From: Mucilaginibacter sp.
GTDB taxonomy: Bacteria > Bacteroidota > Bacteroidia > Sphingobacteriales > Sphingobacteriaceae
DNA length: 5,358 nucleotides
Assembly: GCA_025934475.1 (NCBI GenBank)
Contig: JAICXZ010000285.1
Coordinates: forward strand, 1 to 5,358
Direction: 5' to 3'
Part shown: positions 4,991-5,358 of the stretch, one piece after another
How the letters are laid out: each line of letters opens with the position of its first letter
Numbering within the stretch: position 1 is the stretch's first letter
The notes under the pieces: generated by a model
Databases searched by the model: none
What the model was told of the DNA's origin: nothing
The model's input: only the letters and a program-made list of their open reading frames with translations
Position numbers and translations under genes: made by a program

Positions 4991-5358
4991 ATGAGTATAC
5001 TTGATACGATAGTCGCGCATAAAAAGAAAGAAGTACAATCAGCTAAAAAGAACGTTTCCTATATCAGCCTGGAAGAGTCGGAATATTTTCACCGGGACGT
5101 TTTATCCTTTCGGGACTTTTTGCTGGATCCTGATCGTACAGGTATTATTGCTGAGTTCAAGCGTAAATCACCTTCAAAGGGCATTATCAATGATAAAGTT
5201 ACGGTGGAAAATGTAACTACCGGCTATGCATCGGCGGGAGCATCGGCGTTATCGGTGTTGACAGATCGCCAGTTTTTCATGGGCCGTAAAGTCGACTTGC
5301 AGCGCGCCCGTAAAGCCAATAAAATTCCTATCCTGCGCAAGGATTTTATGATTGATGA
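4991..5358 (+). CDS. trpC: Indole-3-glycerol phosphate synthase (TrpC), 5' part
   Basis: The first 122 residues are present; the gene runs off the right edge (a full enzyme is about 260 residues). TrpC closes the indole ring by decarboxylating carboxyphenylaminodeoxyribulose phosphate to indole-3-glycerol phosphate, in the cytoplasm. The start of the TIM barrel is clear: the N-terminal helix ILDTIVAHKKKEV, then IIAEFKRKSPSKG (52-64) with Glu55, Lys57 and Ser60 matching the known substrate and catalytic positions. YASAGASALSVLTD (79-92) and ILRKDFMID (114-122) follow, the latter carrying the catalytic Lys117. It begins with ATG at 4991, 52 bp after trpG on the same strand, with no promoter or terminator between, so it is probably co-transcribed with trpE and trpG. 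trpD is not found between trpG and trpC. Confidence 0.95.
   Translation, partial: MSILDTIVAHKKKEVQSAKKNVSYISLEESEYFHRDVLSFRDFLLDPDRTGIIAEFKRKSPSKGIINDKVTVENVTTGYASAGASALSVLTDRQFFMGRKVDLQRARKANKIPILRKDFMID

Overview
The window looks like a chromosomal segment from a Bacteroidota bacterium, most likely Sphingobacteriaceae (Mucilaginibacter/Pedobacter-like). The clues are promoter elements of the Bacteroidota type (TTTG, then about 18-19 bp, then TAnnTTTG), start codons mostly without Shine-Dalgarno sequences, a large secreted tandem amidohydrolase of a type common in this phylum, and the protein sequence style. The genus is inference.

Layout. Positions 1-1991 (minus strand) hold most of a secreted amidohydrolase that runs off the left edge. 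Its N-terminal amidohydrolase-like half has lost the metal-binding HxH, and a second half with an intact HSH begins just before the edge. A 148-bp divergent spacer follows, with a direct repeat, a small palindrome and weak promoter candidates. Positions 2140-2586 (plus) encode a small four-helix, histidine-containing membrane protein of unknown function. From 2633 onward the window holds the start of a tryptophan biosynthesis operon: promoter, 21-codon leader peptide with tandem Trp codons, Rho-independent terminator, trpE, trpG and the 5' part of trpC, which runs off the right edge.

The main discovery is in the 239-bp gap before trpE, where no long ORF exists. It contains a complete, classically organised transcription attenuator. 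A perfect Bacteroidota promoter lies a few bases before a short ORF (2671-2736) with consecutive TGG TGG codons. A pause-type hairpin with a GAAA tetraloop (2702-2722) is followed by a competing antiterminator pairing (2716-2724 with 2773-2780) and a strong GC-rich terminator with a T-rich tail (2770-2803). The geometry fits: a ribosome stalled on the Trp codons would free the antiterminator strand, whereas one reaching the tandem stop codons would cover it. The leader start is so close to the predicted transcription start that the leader mRNA may be nearly leaderless.

TrpE and TrpG would form anthranilate synthase, and TrpC acts two steps later. trpD, often found between trpG and trpC in this phylum, is absent from that position. 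TrpE itself contains no tryptophan, which fits an enzyme needed most when tryptophan is scarce. The trpE-trpG spacer carries low-complexity GATTAG repeats and a hairpin next to a GGAGG that resembles a dispersed intergenic repeat.
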